Below, piece after piece: positions 1 through 8,950 of a stretch of 64,000 nt of DNA. The notes below the pieces were generated by a model that worked only from the letters and a program-made list of their open reading frames with translations, made no database searches and was not told the DNA's origin. The DNA is from Pseudomonas atagonensis (GTDB lineage: Bacteria; Pseudomonadota; Gammaproteobacteria; Pseudomonadales; Pseudomonadaceae), in assembly GCF_011369485.1 (NCBI RefSeq), contig NZ_VXCA01000009.1, positions 124,574-188,573 on the forward strand, given 5' to 3'. Every line of letters starts with the position of its first letter. The stretch's first letter is position 1. Position numbers and translations under genes: made by a program.

Positions 1-584
1 ACCACCGCGCCTTCAGTAACGCCAAGGCTCTTGCCGACCTCGAATGCGCCCATGTTGACCTGGCTCGGCATGCCGCCGTTGTGCACCAGATCCTTGGCCA
101 GATGCGAGAGGCCGTCGAGCAGGCTTTTGCCGCCGGTTTCGAAGAAGCGTTTGACCGCCGCCGGGTTGGCGGCGGTGTTGGTCGGGGCCATGGCTTCGGT
201 CATCAGGTTGATCACGAAGTGGCCGCGTGCGATGTCTTTGGGTGACAGGCTGCTGTCGTCGATCCAGTCGTGGAGTTCCTTGCGCCACGCCAGATAAGTT
301 TGCAGATAACGTTTGTACAGCGGGTTCTGACTCCACGCCGGATCGGCAAAGCGACGGTCATCGCCGGCCGGTTGCAATTCGGATTTGCCGAACAACACGT
401 TCTTCAGTTCGAGGCCGAAATGGGTGACGTGTTTGACACTATGGATCGGTTGTTTAATGGCCTGTTTCAGCACCATACGAGCAGAGGCCAGCAGATCCTT
501 TCCGCGAAGCCCAACGACAGGATTAAGCCCCAGGGTGTTCTCCGAAGCTTGGTACTTCAACTCATCGTTATTCTTGTTACTCAT
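1..584 (-). CDS. phaC1: Class II poly(3-hydroxyalkanoate) synthase, N-terminal part (cut by window edge)
   Basis: The reverse strand from 584 reads MSNKNNDELKYQASENTLGL and stays open for 194 codons to the window edge. This N-terminus, and the later stretches QTYLAWRKELHDWI and VINLMTEAMAPTNTAANPAA, are characteristic of the medium-chain-length PHA polymerases of Pseudomonas. These enzymes polymerise 3-hydroxyacyl-CoA on the surface of intracellular PHA granules. The catalytic Cys-Asp-His residues lie beyond the edge. The ATG at 584 is preceded by GGAGCG at good spacing. The gene normally begins a phaC1-phaZ-phaC2-phaD operon, and the neighbouring DUF971 and hslUV genes are the usual Pseudomonas context, which favours PhaC1 over PhaC2. 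Sequence to the left cannot be judged. Confidence 0.93.
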   Translation of the reverse strand, partial: MSNKNNDELKYQASENTLGLNPVVGLRGKDLLASARMVLKQAIKQPIHSVKHVTHFGLELKNVLFGKSELQPAGDDRRFADPAWSQNPLYKRYLQTYLAWRKELHDWIDDSSLSPKDIARGHFVINLMTEAMAPTNTAANPAAVKRFFETGGKSLLDGLSHLAKDLVHNGGMPSQVNMGAFEVGKSLGVTEGAV

Positions 585-708
585 CTACGACGCTCCATTG
601 TCCTGAGACGAGTACCCGGTTTCTGCTGTGCAGTTCCACAGCCAATGCCAGGTACTACTGCTCGGGTGACCGTTGATTCTGCATAGCTGCTTTACAGTCG
701 TAGTGCAC

Positions 709-724
709 TGCAGGGAACTTGCCA
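709..724 (-). promoter_or_regulatory. Candidate sigma-54 promoter of phaC1
   Basis: Read on the reverse strand, the site is TGGCAAGTTCCCTGCA. It has the invariant GG and GC doublets with the 10-base spacing that sigma-54 (-24/-12) promoters require. It lies about 125 bases upstream of the phaC1 start. A -24/-12 element upstream of phaC1 has been reported in P. aeruginosa, as I recall. No enhancer-binding site was identified. The rest of the 585-841 gap shows nothing else convincing. Confidence 0.5.
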
Positions 725-841
725 GCTCCATTGGTTACCCGAGTTTAATTTTTTTCGCAAGCAGGCCGATCCTCGGCTACACAGCGGAGCATTCAAACAG
801 ATGAATTTAGAAAATGCCCTCTAAAGAGCAAGAGTCTCGGA

Positions 842-1213
842 CTAGAGCATCAGCTTGACGATCGACTCGTCCGGATCGCGGGTTTTGCCGGCGGCTTTGA
901 GCTCGGCCAGATAATCGGCCCAGAGTGCGTCATAACGTCGCCCCAGCTCGTAGAGATAGTCCCAGGTGAACAAGCCACTGTCGTGACCGTCGTCGAAGGT
1001 CAATTTCAGTGCGTAGTGACCGGCCGGTTCCAGCTTGCTCAGACCAACGTTGAGCTTGCCGAATTGCAGGATCGGTTTGCCGTGGCCCTGGACTTCGGCG
1101 GAGGGGGAATGCACGCGCAGGAATTCGGCGGGCAGGGTGTATTCCTCGCCGGACGCGTAGGTGAGCGTCAGGGTTTTCGAGGCTTTGTGCAGTTTGATGT
1201 CGGTAGGAATCAT
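842..1213 (-). CDS. DUF971 family protein (gamma-butyrobetaine hydroxylase N-terminal-like domain)
   Basis: Small cytoplasmic protein of 123 residues starting MIPTDIKLHKASKTLTL. It contains the compact DUF971 fold, with a conserved YALKLTFDDGHDSGLFTWDYL segment around residues 68-88. The domain also forms the N-terminus of gamma-butyrobetaine hydroxylases, and standalone versions have been linked to iron-sulphur protein biology, but its role in Pseudomonas is not established. The ATG at 1213 is preferred over an in-frame TTG seven codons upstream, because that extension lies in a repeat. It sits downstream of hslU in the same direction and upstream of phaC1, which is its usual Pseudomonas position. 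Confidence 0.85.
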   Translation of the reverse strand: MIPTDIKLHKASKTLTLTYASGEEYTLPAEFLRVHSPSAEVQGHGKPILQFGKLNVGLSKLEPAGHYALKLTFDDGHDSGLFTWDYLYELGRRYDALWADYLAELKAAGKTRDPDESIVKLML

Positions 1214-1227
1214 AGAAACAGCCTTCA

Positions 1228-1281
1228 GCTGCAAGCAACAAGCTGCAAGCTTAACTCAGCCCGTAGCTTGTCGCTTGCAGC
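1228..1281. repeat. Inverted repeat between hslU and the DUF971 gene
   Basis: The arms at 1228-1244 (GCTGCAAGCAACAAGCT) and 1265-1281 (AGCTTGTCGCTTGCAGC) pair over 17 bases with one mismatch around a 20-base loop. It lies 8 bases after the hslU stop on the transcribed strand. There is no T-run, so it is more likely a dispersed palindrome or an mRNA-stabilising stem than an intrinsic terminator. Confidence 0.6.
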
Positions 1282-1289
1282 TTGCCGCT

Positions 1290-2627
1290 CTACAGAATGT
1301 AGCGGGACAGGTCTTCGTTCTGCGCCAATTCACCGAGGTGGCTGTTGACGTACTCGGCGTCGATCAGAATCGGCTTCTCGTCGTGCGTGCTGGCCAGATC
1401 ACCGGCACTGAACGACACCTCTTCGAGCAGACGCTCAAGCAGGGTATGCAGACGACGGGCACCGATGTTCTCGGTTTTCTCGTTGACCTGCCAGGCGATC
1501 TCCGCCAGACGCTTGATGCCTTCAGGCTGGAACTGGATATTCAGGCCTTCGGTTTTCAGCAGTGCGCAGTATTGCTCGGTCAGCGAAGCGTGCGGTTCGC
1601 TGAGGATGCGCTCGAAGTCTTCCGGGCTCAGGGCCTTGAGTTCGACGCGGATCGGCAGACGACCTTGCAGCTCCGGCACCAGATCGCTTGGCTTGCTCAG
1701 GTGGAACGCACCGGAAGCGATGAACAGGATGTGGTCGGTCTTGACCATGCCCAGCTTGGTGTTGACGGTGCAGCCTTCGATCAGCGGCAGCAGGTCGCGT
1801 TGTACGCCTTCACGGGACACGTCAGCGCCGCCGACGTTACCGCGTTTGGCGACTTTATCGATCTCGTCGATGAACACGATGCCGTGCTGCTCGACTGCTT
1901 CCAGCGCCTTGGCCTTCAGCTCTTCTTCGTTGACCAGACGCCCGGCCTCTTCGTCACGCACCAGCTTCAGTGCTTCTTTGACCTTGAGCTTGCGGGCCTT
2001 CTTCTTGCCTTTGCCCATGTTGGCAAACAGGCTCTGCAACTGGTTGGTCATCTCTTCCATGCCTGGCGGCGTGGCGATCTCGATGCCGGCGACTTCGGCG
2101 ACTTCGATTTCGATTTCCTTGTCGTCCAGCTGACCTTCACGCAGACGCTTGCGGAACAGCTGACGAGTGTTGGAGTCGCTGCTCGGGGTCTCTTCGTTGC
2201 TGAAGCCCATGCGTGCCGGCGGCAGCAGCGCGTCAAGGATACGGTCCTCGGCGGCGTCTTCAGCGCGGTGGCGTACGCGGGTCATTTCCTGCTCGCGCAG
2301 CATCTTGATCGCGGCATCGGCCAGGTCACGGATGATCGATTCGACATCACGACCGACGTAACCGACTTCGGTGAATTTGGTCGCTTCGACCTTGATGAAC
2401 GGTGCATTGGCCAGTTTTGCCAGACGACGGGCGATTTCGGTTTTACCGACACCGGTCGGGCCGATCATCAGGATGTTCTTCGGGGTCACTTCAACGCGCA
2501 GCTCTTCAGGCAGCTGCATGCGGCGCCAGCGGTTGCGCAGGGCAATCGCGACGGCGCGCTTGGCATCGTCCTGGCCGATGATGTGGCGGTTGAGTTCGTG
2601 GACGATTTCGCGGGGAGTCATGGACAT
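1290..2627 (-). CDS. hslU: ATP-dependent protease ATPase subunit HslU
   Basis: AAA+ unfoldase of 445 residues that recognises, unfolds and threads substrates into the HslV proteolytic chamber in the cytoplasm. Walker A GPTGVGKT is at residues 56-63, Walker B is in [10 protein letters not shown] near residue 250, and the C-terminus ends in the typical ...LSRYIL tail that inserts into HslV. The I domain lies between the Walker motifs. Two candidate ATGs (2627 and 2621) exist; the first gives [13 protein letters not shown], the N-terminus I recall for Pseudomonas HslU. The gene follows hslV after 55 bases with no terminator, so they form one transcript driven by the heat-shock promoter upstream of hslV. 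Confidence 0.98.
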   Translation of the reverse strand: MSMTPREIVHELNRHIIGQDDAKRAVAIALRNRWRRMQLPEELRVEVTPKNILMIGPTGVGKTEIARRLAKLANAPFIKVEATKFTEVGYVGRDVESIIRDLADAAIKMLREQEMTRVRHRAEDAAEDRILDALLPPARMGFSNEETPSSDSNTRQLFRKRLREGQLDDKEIEIEVAEVAGIEIATPPGMEEMTNQLQSLFANMGKGKKKARKLKVKEALKLVRDEEAGRLVNEEELKAKALEAVEQHGIVFIDEIDKVAKRGNVGGADVSREGVQRDLLPLIEGCTVNTKLGMVKTDHILFIASGAFHLSKPSDLVPELQGRLPIRVELKALSPEDFERILSEPHASLTEQYCALLKTEGLNIQFQPEGIKRLAEIAWQVNEKTENIGARRLHTLLERLLEEVSFSAGDLASTHDEKPILIDAEYVNSHLGELAQNEDLSRYIL

Positions 2628-2682
2628 AATAATTGACGGTCCTCAAGCAGAAACAAGCCGTGGCACAGGGGCCGCGTCAGGC

Positions 2683-3213
2683 TTATTCAGCGAGATCCTG
2701 CTCCTCAATGGTCTGAGTGTGGTTGGTGAATACACAGATGTCGCCAGCGATACCGAGGGCGGTTTCGACGATTTCACGGGCCGACAGGTCGGTCTTTTTC
2801 AGCAGCGCGCTGGCGGCGGCTTGCGCATAGGCGCCGCCGGAACCCATGGCGATCAGGCCGTCTTCGGGTTCGACCACGTCACCATTGCCGGTGATGATCA
2901 GGGAGGCGTCCTTGTTGGCGACCGCGAGCATGGCTTCGAGGCGGCTCAGGGAGCGGTCGGTGCGCCATTCTTTGGCGAGTTCGACGGCGGCGCGGATCAG
3001 GTGGCCTTGATGCTTTTCGAGCTGGCCTTCGAAACGTTCGAACAGGGTGAAGGCGTCGGCGGTGGCACCGGCGAAACCGGCGATGACCTGGCCGTGGTAC
3101 AGGCGACGCACTTTCTTCGCGTTGCCTTTCATCACGGTGTTGCCGAGAGAAACCTGGCCGTCGCCGCCCATGACGACTTTGCCGTGGCGGCGGACTGAAA
3201 CGATGGTGGTCAA
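2683..3213 (-). CDS. hslV: ATP-dependent protease peptidase subunit HslV
   Basis: Threonine protease of 176 residues that forms the double-ring chamber of the HslVU protease. The start is a TTG at 3213, preceded by GGAG, giving (M)[18 protein letters not shown]. Removal of the initiator exposes the catalytic N-terminal Thr, so a start further upstream would abolish the active site, although the frame stays open to 3261. The proteasome-like motifs [15 protein letters not shown] and [17 protein letters not shown] are intact. It is first in the hslV-hslU operon, behind a sigma-32 type promoter. Confidence 0.97.
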   Translation of the reverse strand: MTTIVSVRRHGKVVMGGDGQVSLGNTVMKGNAKKVRRLYHGQVIAGFAGATADAFTLFERFEGQLEKHQGHLIRAAVELAKEWRTDRSLSRLEAMLAVANKDASLIITGNGDVVEPEDGLIAMGSGGAYAQAAASALLKKTDLSAREIVETALGIAGDICVFTNHTQTIEEQDLAE

Positions 3214-3259
3214 GGGAAGAGTCTCCACACTGCGGGGCGAAAATGCCTTATGCCCATTC

Positions 3260-3288
3260 ATATGGGGGTGGTGGAGAGGATTTCAACC
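3260..3288 (-). promoter_or_regulatory. Sigma-32 (heat-shock) promoter of hslVU
   Basis: On the reverse strand, GGTTGAAA (-35, at 3281-3288) is followed after 13 bases by CCCCATAT (-10, at 3260-3267). This matches the sigma-32 consensus CTTGAA / CCCCATNT closely, and it lies about 45 bases upstream of the hslV TTG start. HslVU is a classical heat-shock operon, so sequence and context agree. Confidence 0.85.
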
Positions 3289-3323
3289 GGGGAGGGCAAT
3301 GGCAGACGAATGGTGTTGTGATG

Positions 3324-3460
3324 ACTGTGGCGAGGGGATTCATCCCCGTTCGGCTGCGCAGCAGTCGCCAAACCACCATTTGCGGTGTGCCTGATGCAGC
3401 GCAACTGCTGATTTCAGGGCCGCTTCGCGACCCAACGGAAAAAAATCCCCTCACCACAGT
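3324..3460. repeat. Pseudomonas palindromic repeat, GAGGGGATTCATCCCC type
   Basis: The flanks ACTGTGGCGAGGGGATT (3324-3340) and AATCCCCTCACCACAGT (3444-3460) are near-perfect inverted copies. The left flank continues into a short inner palindrome, GGGGATTCATCCCC. A related unit occurs at 33171-33210. It fills most of the gap between the SPOR gene and the hslV promoter. No coding potential was seen. Confidence 0.7.
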
Positions 3461-3501
3461 GATTGTGGGCAGCCTCAGAGTGAGGTGCCCACGGGAGACA
3501 A

Positions 3502-4209
3502 TCAGCGGCTTTGACGTTGTTGTAACAACAGGTTGCTGAAACCGGCGCCGGACAGTTGTTTCTGTGCCGTGGTCAGTTGTTCGCGGTTGCTGAACGGGCC
3601 GACCAGCACGCGGTACCAGGTTTCATCCTTCACCGTGCCGGATTCAACCGCCACGGCCTGGCCGAGCAGAATGATCTGCGCACGGACTTTGTCGGCATCG
3701 GTTTCCTTGCGGAACGAGCCGGCCTGAAGGAAGAACTTGGTCACCGGCGCCGCTTTAGCCACGGGTGGCGCTGGCGGCGGGGTATTCCCGGCCAGTGCCG
3801 CTTGAGCGCGTGCGGTGTCGATTTTTGCCGCTTCCGCCGGAGTGACCGGAGTCGTCGGCACTTGCGGCGTCGGCAGGGTTTTTTCAGGCACGGCGTCCGG
3901 CGGCACAATCACTTCCGATTCCGGCAGCAGCGTGTAGAAGTCGTACTTCGGCTTCACCGGTTGCGTCGGGCTCGGCGGGGTCTTGTTGGCCTCGGCAATC
4001 TTCGACGCTTTCTGCTGCTGCGCCTGTTCGACCTTTTCACGCTTGACCGTGTCGCTGCCCTTGCCCGGCTCCAGTTTCATCAGAAATACGATGAACGCAC
4101 CGACCGTCAGGCCGATGGCCATCCACAGCCAACCCGGAATCGGTTGCTTCGCAGGAGCTTGGTAACGGCTGGCGCCACGCTTGGGTGCAGGTTTTTTCTT
4201 GGCAGCCAA
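3502..4209 (-). CDS. SPOR-domain cell division protein, FtsN-like
   Basis: Protein of 235 residues. It has a short basic cytoplasmic N-terminus (MAAKKKPAPKRG), one membrane segment near residues 26-44 (WLWMAIGLTVGAFIVFLM), a long Pro/Ala/Thr-rich periplasmic linker, and a C-terminal SPOR domain from about residue 157 (FFLQAGSFRKETDADKV...WYRVLVGPFSNREQ). SPOR domains bind denuded septal peptidoglycan, and this layout is that of FtsN, which activates septal synthesis. The start is a TTG one base after the argS stop, with GGAG inside the end of argS, so translation is probably coupled. The identity as the functional FtsN is an inference. Confidence 0.85.
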   Translation of the reverse strand: MAAKKKPAPKRGASRYQAPAKQPIPGWLWMAIGLTVGAFIVFLMKLEPGKGSDTVKREKVEQAQQQKASKIAEANKTPPSPTQPVKPKYDFYTLLPESEVIVPPDAVPEKTLPTPQVPTTPVTPAEAAKIDTARAQAALAGNTPPPAPPVAKAAPVTKFFLQAGSFRKETDADKVRAQIILLGQAVAVESGTVKDETWYRVLVGPFSNREQLTTAQKQLSGAGFSNLLLQQRQSR

Positions 4210-4210
4210 C

Positions 4211-5947
4211 TTACATACGCTCCAGAGTTTCCAGACCCAACAGCTCCAGGCCTTGCTTGAGGGTGCGGCCGGTCAGCGCGGCCAGACGCAGACGGCTCTG
4301 CATCTGGGTCGGGGTTTCGGCGGCGAGGATCGGGCAGTTCTCGTAGAAGCTGGAGAACAGACCGGCAACGTCGTACAGGTACGTGCAAAGGATGTGCGGC
4401 GTGCCTTTGTCGGACACGTTGTTCAGCACTTCGCCGAACTGCGCCAGTTTTGCCGCGAGCTCTTGCTCGTGCGCCGCTTCAAGAACGATCTGACCGTCGA
4501 CTTCACTGAAGTCTTTGCCCAGTTTGCGGAACACACCGGCGACGCGAGTGTAGGCGTACAGCAGATACGGCGCGGTGTTGCCTTCGAAGTTGAGCATCAG
4601 GTCGAAGTTGAAGCTGTAGTCGCTGGTGCGATGCTTGGACAGGTCGGCGTATTTCACCGCGCCGATGCCGACGACTTTGGCGATATTGCGCAGTTCGTCT
4701 TCGGCCAGCTCCGGGTTCTTCTCTTTCACCAGGTTGTAAGCACGTTCCTGCGCTTCGGTCAGCAGGTCGATCAGCTTCACGGTGCCGCCGTCACGGGTCT
4801 TGAACGGACGGCCATCGGCGCCGTTCATGGTGCCGAAGCCCATGTGCTCCATCTCCATCGGATGGGTCACGAAACCGGCCTTGCGCGCCACCGCGAACAC
4901 TTGCTGGAAGTGCAGCGCCTGACGCTGATCGACGAAGTACAGCGCGCGGTCGGCCTTGAGCTTGCCACTGCGATAACGCACGGCTGCCAGGTCGGTGGTG
5001 GCGTACAGGTAGCCGCCGTCAGCCTTGACGATGATCACCGGCAGCGGGTCGCCGTCGGCGTTCTTGAACTCGTCGAGGAACACGCACTGGGCGCCGTTGC
5101 TTTCGACCAGCATGCCGGCGGCTTTCAGGTCGTTGACCACGTTGATCAGGTCGTCGTTGTAGGCGCTTTCGCCCATCACGTCGGCCATGGTCAGTTTGAC
5201 GTTAAGCAGTTCGTAGATCTTCTGGCAGTGCGACAGCGAGATGTCCTTGAATTTGGTCCACAGCGCCAGGCACTCGGCGTCGCCGGCCTGCAACTTGACC
5301 ACCAGACCACGGGCGCGGTCGGCGAATTCTTCGGACTCGTCGAAACGCTGCTTGGCCGCGCGGTAGAAGTTTTCCAGATCGGACAGCTCGTCGCTGGTGA
5401 TCGGGTTTTCCTGCAGATACGCCATCAGCATGCCGAACTGGGTACCCCAGTCGCCGACGTGGTTCTGGCGGATCACTTCATCGCCGAGGAATTCGAGAAC
5501 GCGGGCTACGCCGTCGCCAATGATGGTCGAGCGCAAGTGGCCGACGTGCATCTCTTTGGCCAGGTTGGGGGCCGACAAATCGACCACGGTGCGTTGTGCC
5601 GGGCCGGCCTTGCGCACGCCAACGTGGGCGTCGGCCAGGGCGGCGTCGAGGCGCGAGGCCAGCGCTTGAGTATTCTGGAAGAAATTGATGAAGCCGGGAC
5701 CGGCGATTTCGGCCTTGGTAACGTTTTCGTCAGCCGGCAGCGCGGCGATGATTTTTTCCGCCAGATCGCGCGGCTTCATGCCCGCAGGCTTGGCCAGCAT
5801 CATGGCGATGTTGCTGGCGAAGTCGCCGTGGGTCTTGTCCCGGGCGTTCTCCACCTGGATCGCCGGCGTCAGGCCTTCAGGCAACACACCTTCGTTGACG
5901 AGTTGGGTGAGGGCTTGTTGGATCAGCTGGCGAATGGTGTCTTTCAT
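4211..5947 (-). CDS. argS: Arginyl-tRNA synthetase
   Basis: Class I aminoacyl-tRNA synthetase of 578 residues that charges tRNA-Arg. It carries the HIGH-type signature as HVGH in [20 protein letters not shown] near residue 130, followed by [11 protein letters not shown], and the C-terminal DALR anticodon-binding domain with [25 protein letters not shown]. The ATG at 5947 ([17 protein letters not shown]) is the family start. The in-frame upstream extension to 6103 has no homologous character. It is directly followed by the SPOR gene. Confidence 0.97.
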   Translation of the reverse strand: MKDTIRQLIQQALTQLVNEGVLPEGLTPAIQVENARDKTHGDFASNIAMMLAKPAGMKPRDLAEKIIAALPADENVTKAEIAGPGFINFFQNTQALASRLDAALADAHVGVRKAGPAQRTVVDLSAPNLAKEMHVGHLRSTIIGDGVARVLEFLGDEVIRQNHVGDWGTQFGMLMAYLQENPITSDELSDLENFYRAAKQRFDESEEFADRARGLVVKLQAGDAECLALWTKFKDISLSHCQKIYELLNVKLTMADVMGESAYNDDLINVVNDLKAAGMLVESNGAQCVFLDEFKNADGDPLPVIIVKADGGYLYATTDLAAVRYRSGKLKADRALYFVDQRQALHFQQVFAVARKAGFVTHPMEMEHMGFGTMNGADGRPFKTRDGGTVKLIDLLTEAQERAYNLVKEKNPELAEDELRNIAKVVGIGAVKYADLSKHRTSDYSFNFDLMLNFEGNTAPYLLYAYTRVAGVFRKLGKDFSEVDGQIVLEAAHEQELAAKLAQFGEVLNNVSDKGTPHILCTYLYDVAGLFSSFYENCPILAAETPTQMQSRLRLAALTGRTLKQGLELLGLETLERM

Positions 5948-6080
5948 GGTCTTCTCTTTCGACCGCAAGCGCGGCGGCGCATCGATGCGCGGGTGGAAAA
6001 ACTGGGCATTATCCGTTGCGAAGACGGGCTTGCCAACCTTAGCAGGCAGGATGCGGATGTGTGGTGACAATTCGGGCCTC

Positions 6081-6171
6081 TTCGCGAGCAAGCCCGTTCC
6101 CACATTGGATCAGCGGCGTTCATACATTTTGTGTCTGGCACAAACCCTGTGTGAGCGGGCTTGCTCGCGAA
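6081..6171. repeat. REP doublet (inverted pair)
   Basis: Two copies of the fluorescent Pseudomonas REP core, TTCGCGAGCAAGCCCG at 6081-6096 and its inverse at 6156-6171, face each other around 45 unique bases. The pair lies between priA and argS and downstream of the priA stop. Such pairs can fold into long stems that protect upstream mRNA. Confidence 0.85.
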
Positions 6172-6184
6172 GGCACTCTCCAGA

Positions 6185-8404
6185 TCAATACAAATCGACC
6201 GGGTCGACATCCAGCGACCAGCGCACCGCCCGCCCGCTCGGCATTTGCTCCAGCACCAGCAGCCAACTCGCCAGCAACCGGTGCAGCGGTGCCCGTGCCG
6301 TTGCCTGCAACAGTAATTGTGCACGGTAACGCCCGGCCCTTCGCTCCATTGGTGCCGGCACTGGCCCGAGCAGTTCGATGCCGCTCAAATTCTGCTCCGC
6401 CAGCAAGCGCTCGGCTTCGCTGCACGCTTCATCGAGAAAGCCTTCAGCCTGCCCCGGCTTGTGCGCTTCGGCGCGTAGCAGCGCCAGATGTGCAAAGGGC
6501 GGCAGCCCGGCGGCGCGGCGCTCGCTCAGTGCTTGTTCGGCAAAGGCGAAATAACCCTGCTCGGTCAATTGCACTAATAAAGGATGGTCGGCGAGGTGGG
6601 TCTGGATAATGACTTTGCCCGGTTCTTCCGCCCGCCCGGCGCGCCCGGCGACCTGCACGATCAATTGCGCCATGCGTTCGCTGGCGCGGAAATCGCCGGA
6701 GAATAATCCGCCGTCGGCATCGAGAATCGACACCAGCGTCACTCGCGGGAAGTGATGCCCCTTGGCCAACATCTGCGTGCCGACGAGGATGCACGGCTGG
6801 CCTTTCTGAATCGTTGCGAACAACTGATTCATCGCGTCTTTGCGCGACGTGCTGTCGCGGTCCACCCGCAGCACCGGGTAATCCGGGAACAGAATCGCCA
6901 GTCGTTCCTCTGCCCGCTCGGTGCCGGCACCGACCGGGCGCAGATCGACCTTGTTGCACTTCGGGCACTGGCGCGGCGTGCGTTCGACGTAGCCGCAGTG
7001 GTGGCAGCGCAGTTCGCCGTAACGCTGGTGCACGGTCATCCGCGCATCGCAACGCGAGCACTCGGACATCCAGCCACAATCGTGACAGAGCAGGGTTGGC
7101 GCAAAACCACGACGGTTGAGGAACACCAGCACCTGCTGTCCGGCGGCGAGGGTCTGGCCGATGGCTTGCTGCATCGGCCCGGAAATGCCGCTGTCCAGCG
7201 GGCGACTCTTCACGTCCAGGCGCAGGAAGCGTGGCTGTTTGGCGCCGCCGGCCCGCTCGTTCAGGCGCAGGAGCCCATAACGTCCGGTGTAGGCGTTGTG
7301 CAGGCTTTCCAGCGAAGGCGTCGCGGAGCCAAGGACAATCGGGATGTTTTCCTGACGCGCACGCACCAATGCCAGATCCCGCGCGTGGTAGCGCAAACCT
7401 TCCTGCTGTTTATAAGAACCGTCGTGTTCTTCGTCGATGATGATCAGCCCTGGATTCTTCATCGGGGTGAACAGTGCCGAACGGGTGCCGATAATAATGT
7501 CGGCCTCGCCATCGCGGGCGGCGAGCCAGGCGTCGAGACGCTCGCGATCATTGACCGCCGAGTGCAGCAGGGCGATGCGCGCGTTGAAGCGTTGTTCGAA
7601 ACGGGCGAGGGTCTGCGGGCCGAGGTTGATTTCCGGAATCAGCACCAGCGCCTGCTTGCCGGCCTCAAGGGTTTCACGGATCAACTGCAAATAGACTTCG
7701 GTCTTGCCGCTGCCGGTGACGCCGGCCAGCAGGAAGGCGTGATAACTTTCGAAACCGGCGCGAATGGCTTCGTATGCAGCGCGCTGCTCGCTGTTGAGCG
7801 GCAGCTCGGGTTGCGCCAGCCAGTGTTCGTGGCGTGCGCCGGGTGCATGGCGGCGGATTTCGACCTGCACCAGATCCTTGGCCAACAGCAGATCGAGGCT
7901 GTCCTTGCTCAGCATCAGTTTGCTCAATAACTGATGGGCGACGCCGTGCGGGTGCTGGGCCAGCGTGGTTAGCGCCTCACGCTGACGCGGCGCGCGGGCG
8001 ATGCGTGGATCATCCAGGCTGGCGCCGGGCGCCACTGACCAGAATCGCTCCTGACGGGCCTCGGCCAGTTCGCCCTGGCGCAACAGCACCGGCAGCGCCC
8101 AGCTCAAGGTATCGCCGAGGCTGTGCTGGTAATACTGGGAAGTCCACAGGCACAGCTTGAACAGGGCTGGCGGCAGCGGCGGCGTGGCGTCGAGCAGGGC
8201 CAGCGCCGGTTTGAGCTTCTCCACCGGCACCTCGCTGGTGTCCGTGACTTCGACCAGGATCCCGATCATCTCGCGCCGGCCAAACGGTACGCGCAGGCGC
8301 ATGCCCGGTTGCAATTGTTCGCGCAGCACGCCGGCCGGAGCCCGATAGTCGAACAGGCGGCGCAAGGGCGAAGGCAGGGCGAGGCGCAGAATGGCGTCGG
8401 GCAC
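6185..8404 (-). CDS. priA: Primosomal replication protein N' (PriA helicase)
   Basis: Superfamily 2 DNA helicase of 739 residues that reloads the replisome at stalled forks. Walker A GVTGSGKT is near residues 227-234 and the DEEH box is in IIDEEHDGSYKQQ. The zinc-binding Cys cluster is CHDCGWMSECSRC...CHHCG...CPKC, and VAGRAGRAEEPGKV is motif VI. The start is a GTG at 8404 giving MPDAILRLALPSPLRRLFDY, which matches the family N-terminus. It stands divergent from rpmE across a REP doublet and is the usual neighbour of argS in Pseudomonas. Confidence 0.97.
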   Translation of the reverse strand: MPDAILRLALPSPLRRLFDYRAPAGVLREQLQPGMRLRVPFGRREMIGILVEVTDTSEVPVEKLKPALALLDATPPLPPALFKLCLWTSQYYQHSLGDTLSWALPVLLRQGELAEARQERFWSVAPGASLDDPRIARAPRQREALTTLAQHPHGVAHQLLSKLMLSKDSLDLLLAKDLVQVEIRRHAPGARHEHWLAQPELPLNSEQRAAYEAIRAGFESYHAFLLAGVTGSGKTEVYLQLIRETLEAGKQALVLIPEINLGPQTLARFEQRFNARIALLHSAVNDRERLDAWLAARDGEADIIIGTRSALFTPMKNPGLIIIDEEHDGSYKQQEGLRYHARDLALVRARQENIPIVLGSATPSLESLHNAYTGRYGLLRLNERAGGAKQPRFLRLDVKSRPLDSGISGPMQQAIGQTLAAGQQVLVFLNRRGFAPTLLCHDCGWMSECSRCDARMTVHQRYGELRCHHCGYVERTPRQCPKCNKVDLRPVGAGTERAEERLAILFPDYPVLRVDRDSTSRKDAMNQLFATIQKGQPCILVGTQMLAKGHHFPRVTLVSILDADGGLFSGDFRASERMAQLIVQVAGRAGRAEEPGKVIIQTHLADHPLLVQLTEQGYFAFAEQALSERRAAGLPPFAHLALLRAEAHKPGQAEGFLDEACSEAERLLAEQNLSGIELLGPVPAPMERRAGRYRAQLLLQATARAPLHRLLASWLLVLEQMPSGRAVRWSLDVDPVDLY

Positions 8405-8452
8405 GCGGGGGGATCTCTATCAACACAAAAGAAGGACTGTGCGCAGATCTAA

Positions 8453-8540
8453 TGTGGGAGCGGGCTTGCTCGCGAAGGCGGCGTATCGGTCAACAATAAC
8501 AGTGCCTGACACACTGCATTCGCGAGCGCCCGCTCCCACA
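8453..8540. repeat. REP doublet (inverted pair)
   Basis: TGTGGGAGCGGGCTTGCTCG at 8453-8472 faces TTCGCGAGCGCCCGCTCCC at 8519-8537 with about 42 bases between. It sits in the divergent priA/rpmE gap, upstream of both genes. Confidence 0.85.
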
Positions 8541-8593
8541 GGGGAATGCGTTCAAGGCGGGGAGCCTAGCAGACGGTCGGTCTAAGGGACAGC

Positions 8594-8621
8594 TTGCGCG
8601 ATTGACATTGTCTGGTAGAAT
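8594..8621 (+). promoter_or_regulatory. Sigma-70 type promoter of rpmE
   Basis: TTGCGC (8594-8599) and TAGAAT (8616-8621) are separated by 16 bases, about 70 bases upstream of the rpmE ATG. A TTGACA inside the spacer is too close to the -10 box to serve as its partner. Confidence 0.55.
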
Positions 8622-8690
8622 CCGCGGCCTAATTACGTGCGGTATTCAACAATAGTGTTGGGTGGCGGCACGCTAGCTGAGGAAGACACC

Positions 8691-8909
8691 ATGAAAGCTG
8701 AAATCCACCCGAACTACCCAGAAATCGCTGTTACCTGCAGCTGCGGTAACAAGTTTGAAACTCGTTCGACCTTCGGCAAAGCCCTGGCGATCGACGTTTG
8801 CAACGAATGCCACCCGTTCTACACCGGTAAGCAGAAGACTCTGGACACCGGTGGCCGCGTTCAGCGCTTCGCCGACCGTTTCGGTGCTTTCGGCGCGAAA
8901 AAGGCCTAA
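8691..8909 (+). CDS. rpmE: 50S ribosomal protein L31 (zinc-binding form)
   Basis: Ribosomal protein of 72 residues starting [20 protein letters not shown]. The CSC pair near residues 16-18 and CNEC near 37-40 form the zinc site, which identifies the C+ form of L31 rather than the zinc-free paralogue (RpmE2) made under zinc limitation. [20 protein letters not shown] is the conserved centre. The upstream in-frame codons from 8637 are not family-like, so the ATG at 8691 is used. It is followed by a terminator-like stem that overlaps the next gene. Confidence 0.97.
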   Translation: MKAEIHPNYPEIAVTCSCGNKFETRSTFGKALAIDVCNECHPFYTGKQKTLDTGGRVQRFADRFGAFGAKKA

Positions 8910-8950
8910 GGCCTTTCATTCTGGAAAAGCTCAACGTTTTTTCCGGTCTG

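Noticed and set aside
6081..6171. REP clusters as CRISPR arrays
   Set aside because: They occur as single inverted pairs dispersed between genes, not as evenly spaced direct repeats with spacers, and there are no cas genes.
8601..8621. TTGACA as the -35 box of rpmE
   Set aside because: It is only 9 bases from the TAGAAT box, too close; TTGCGC with a 16-base spacer fits better.
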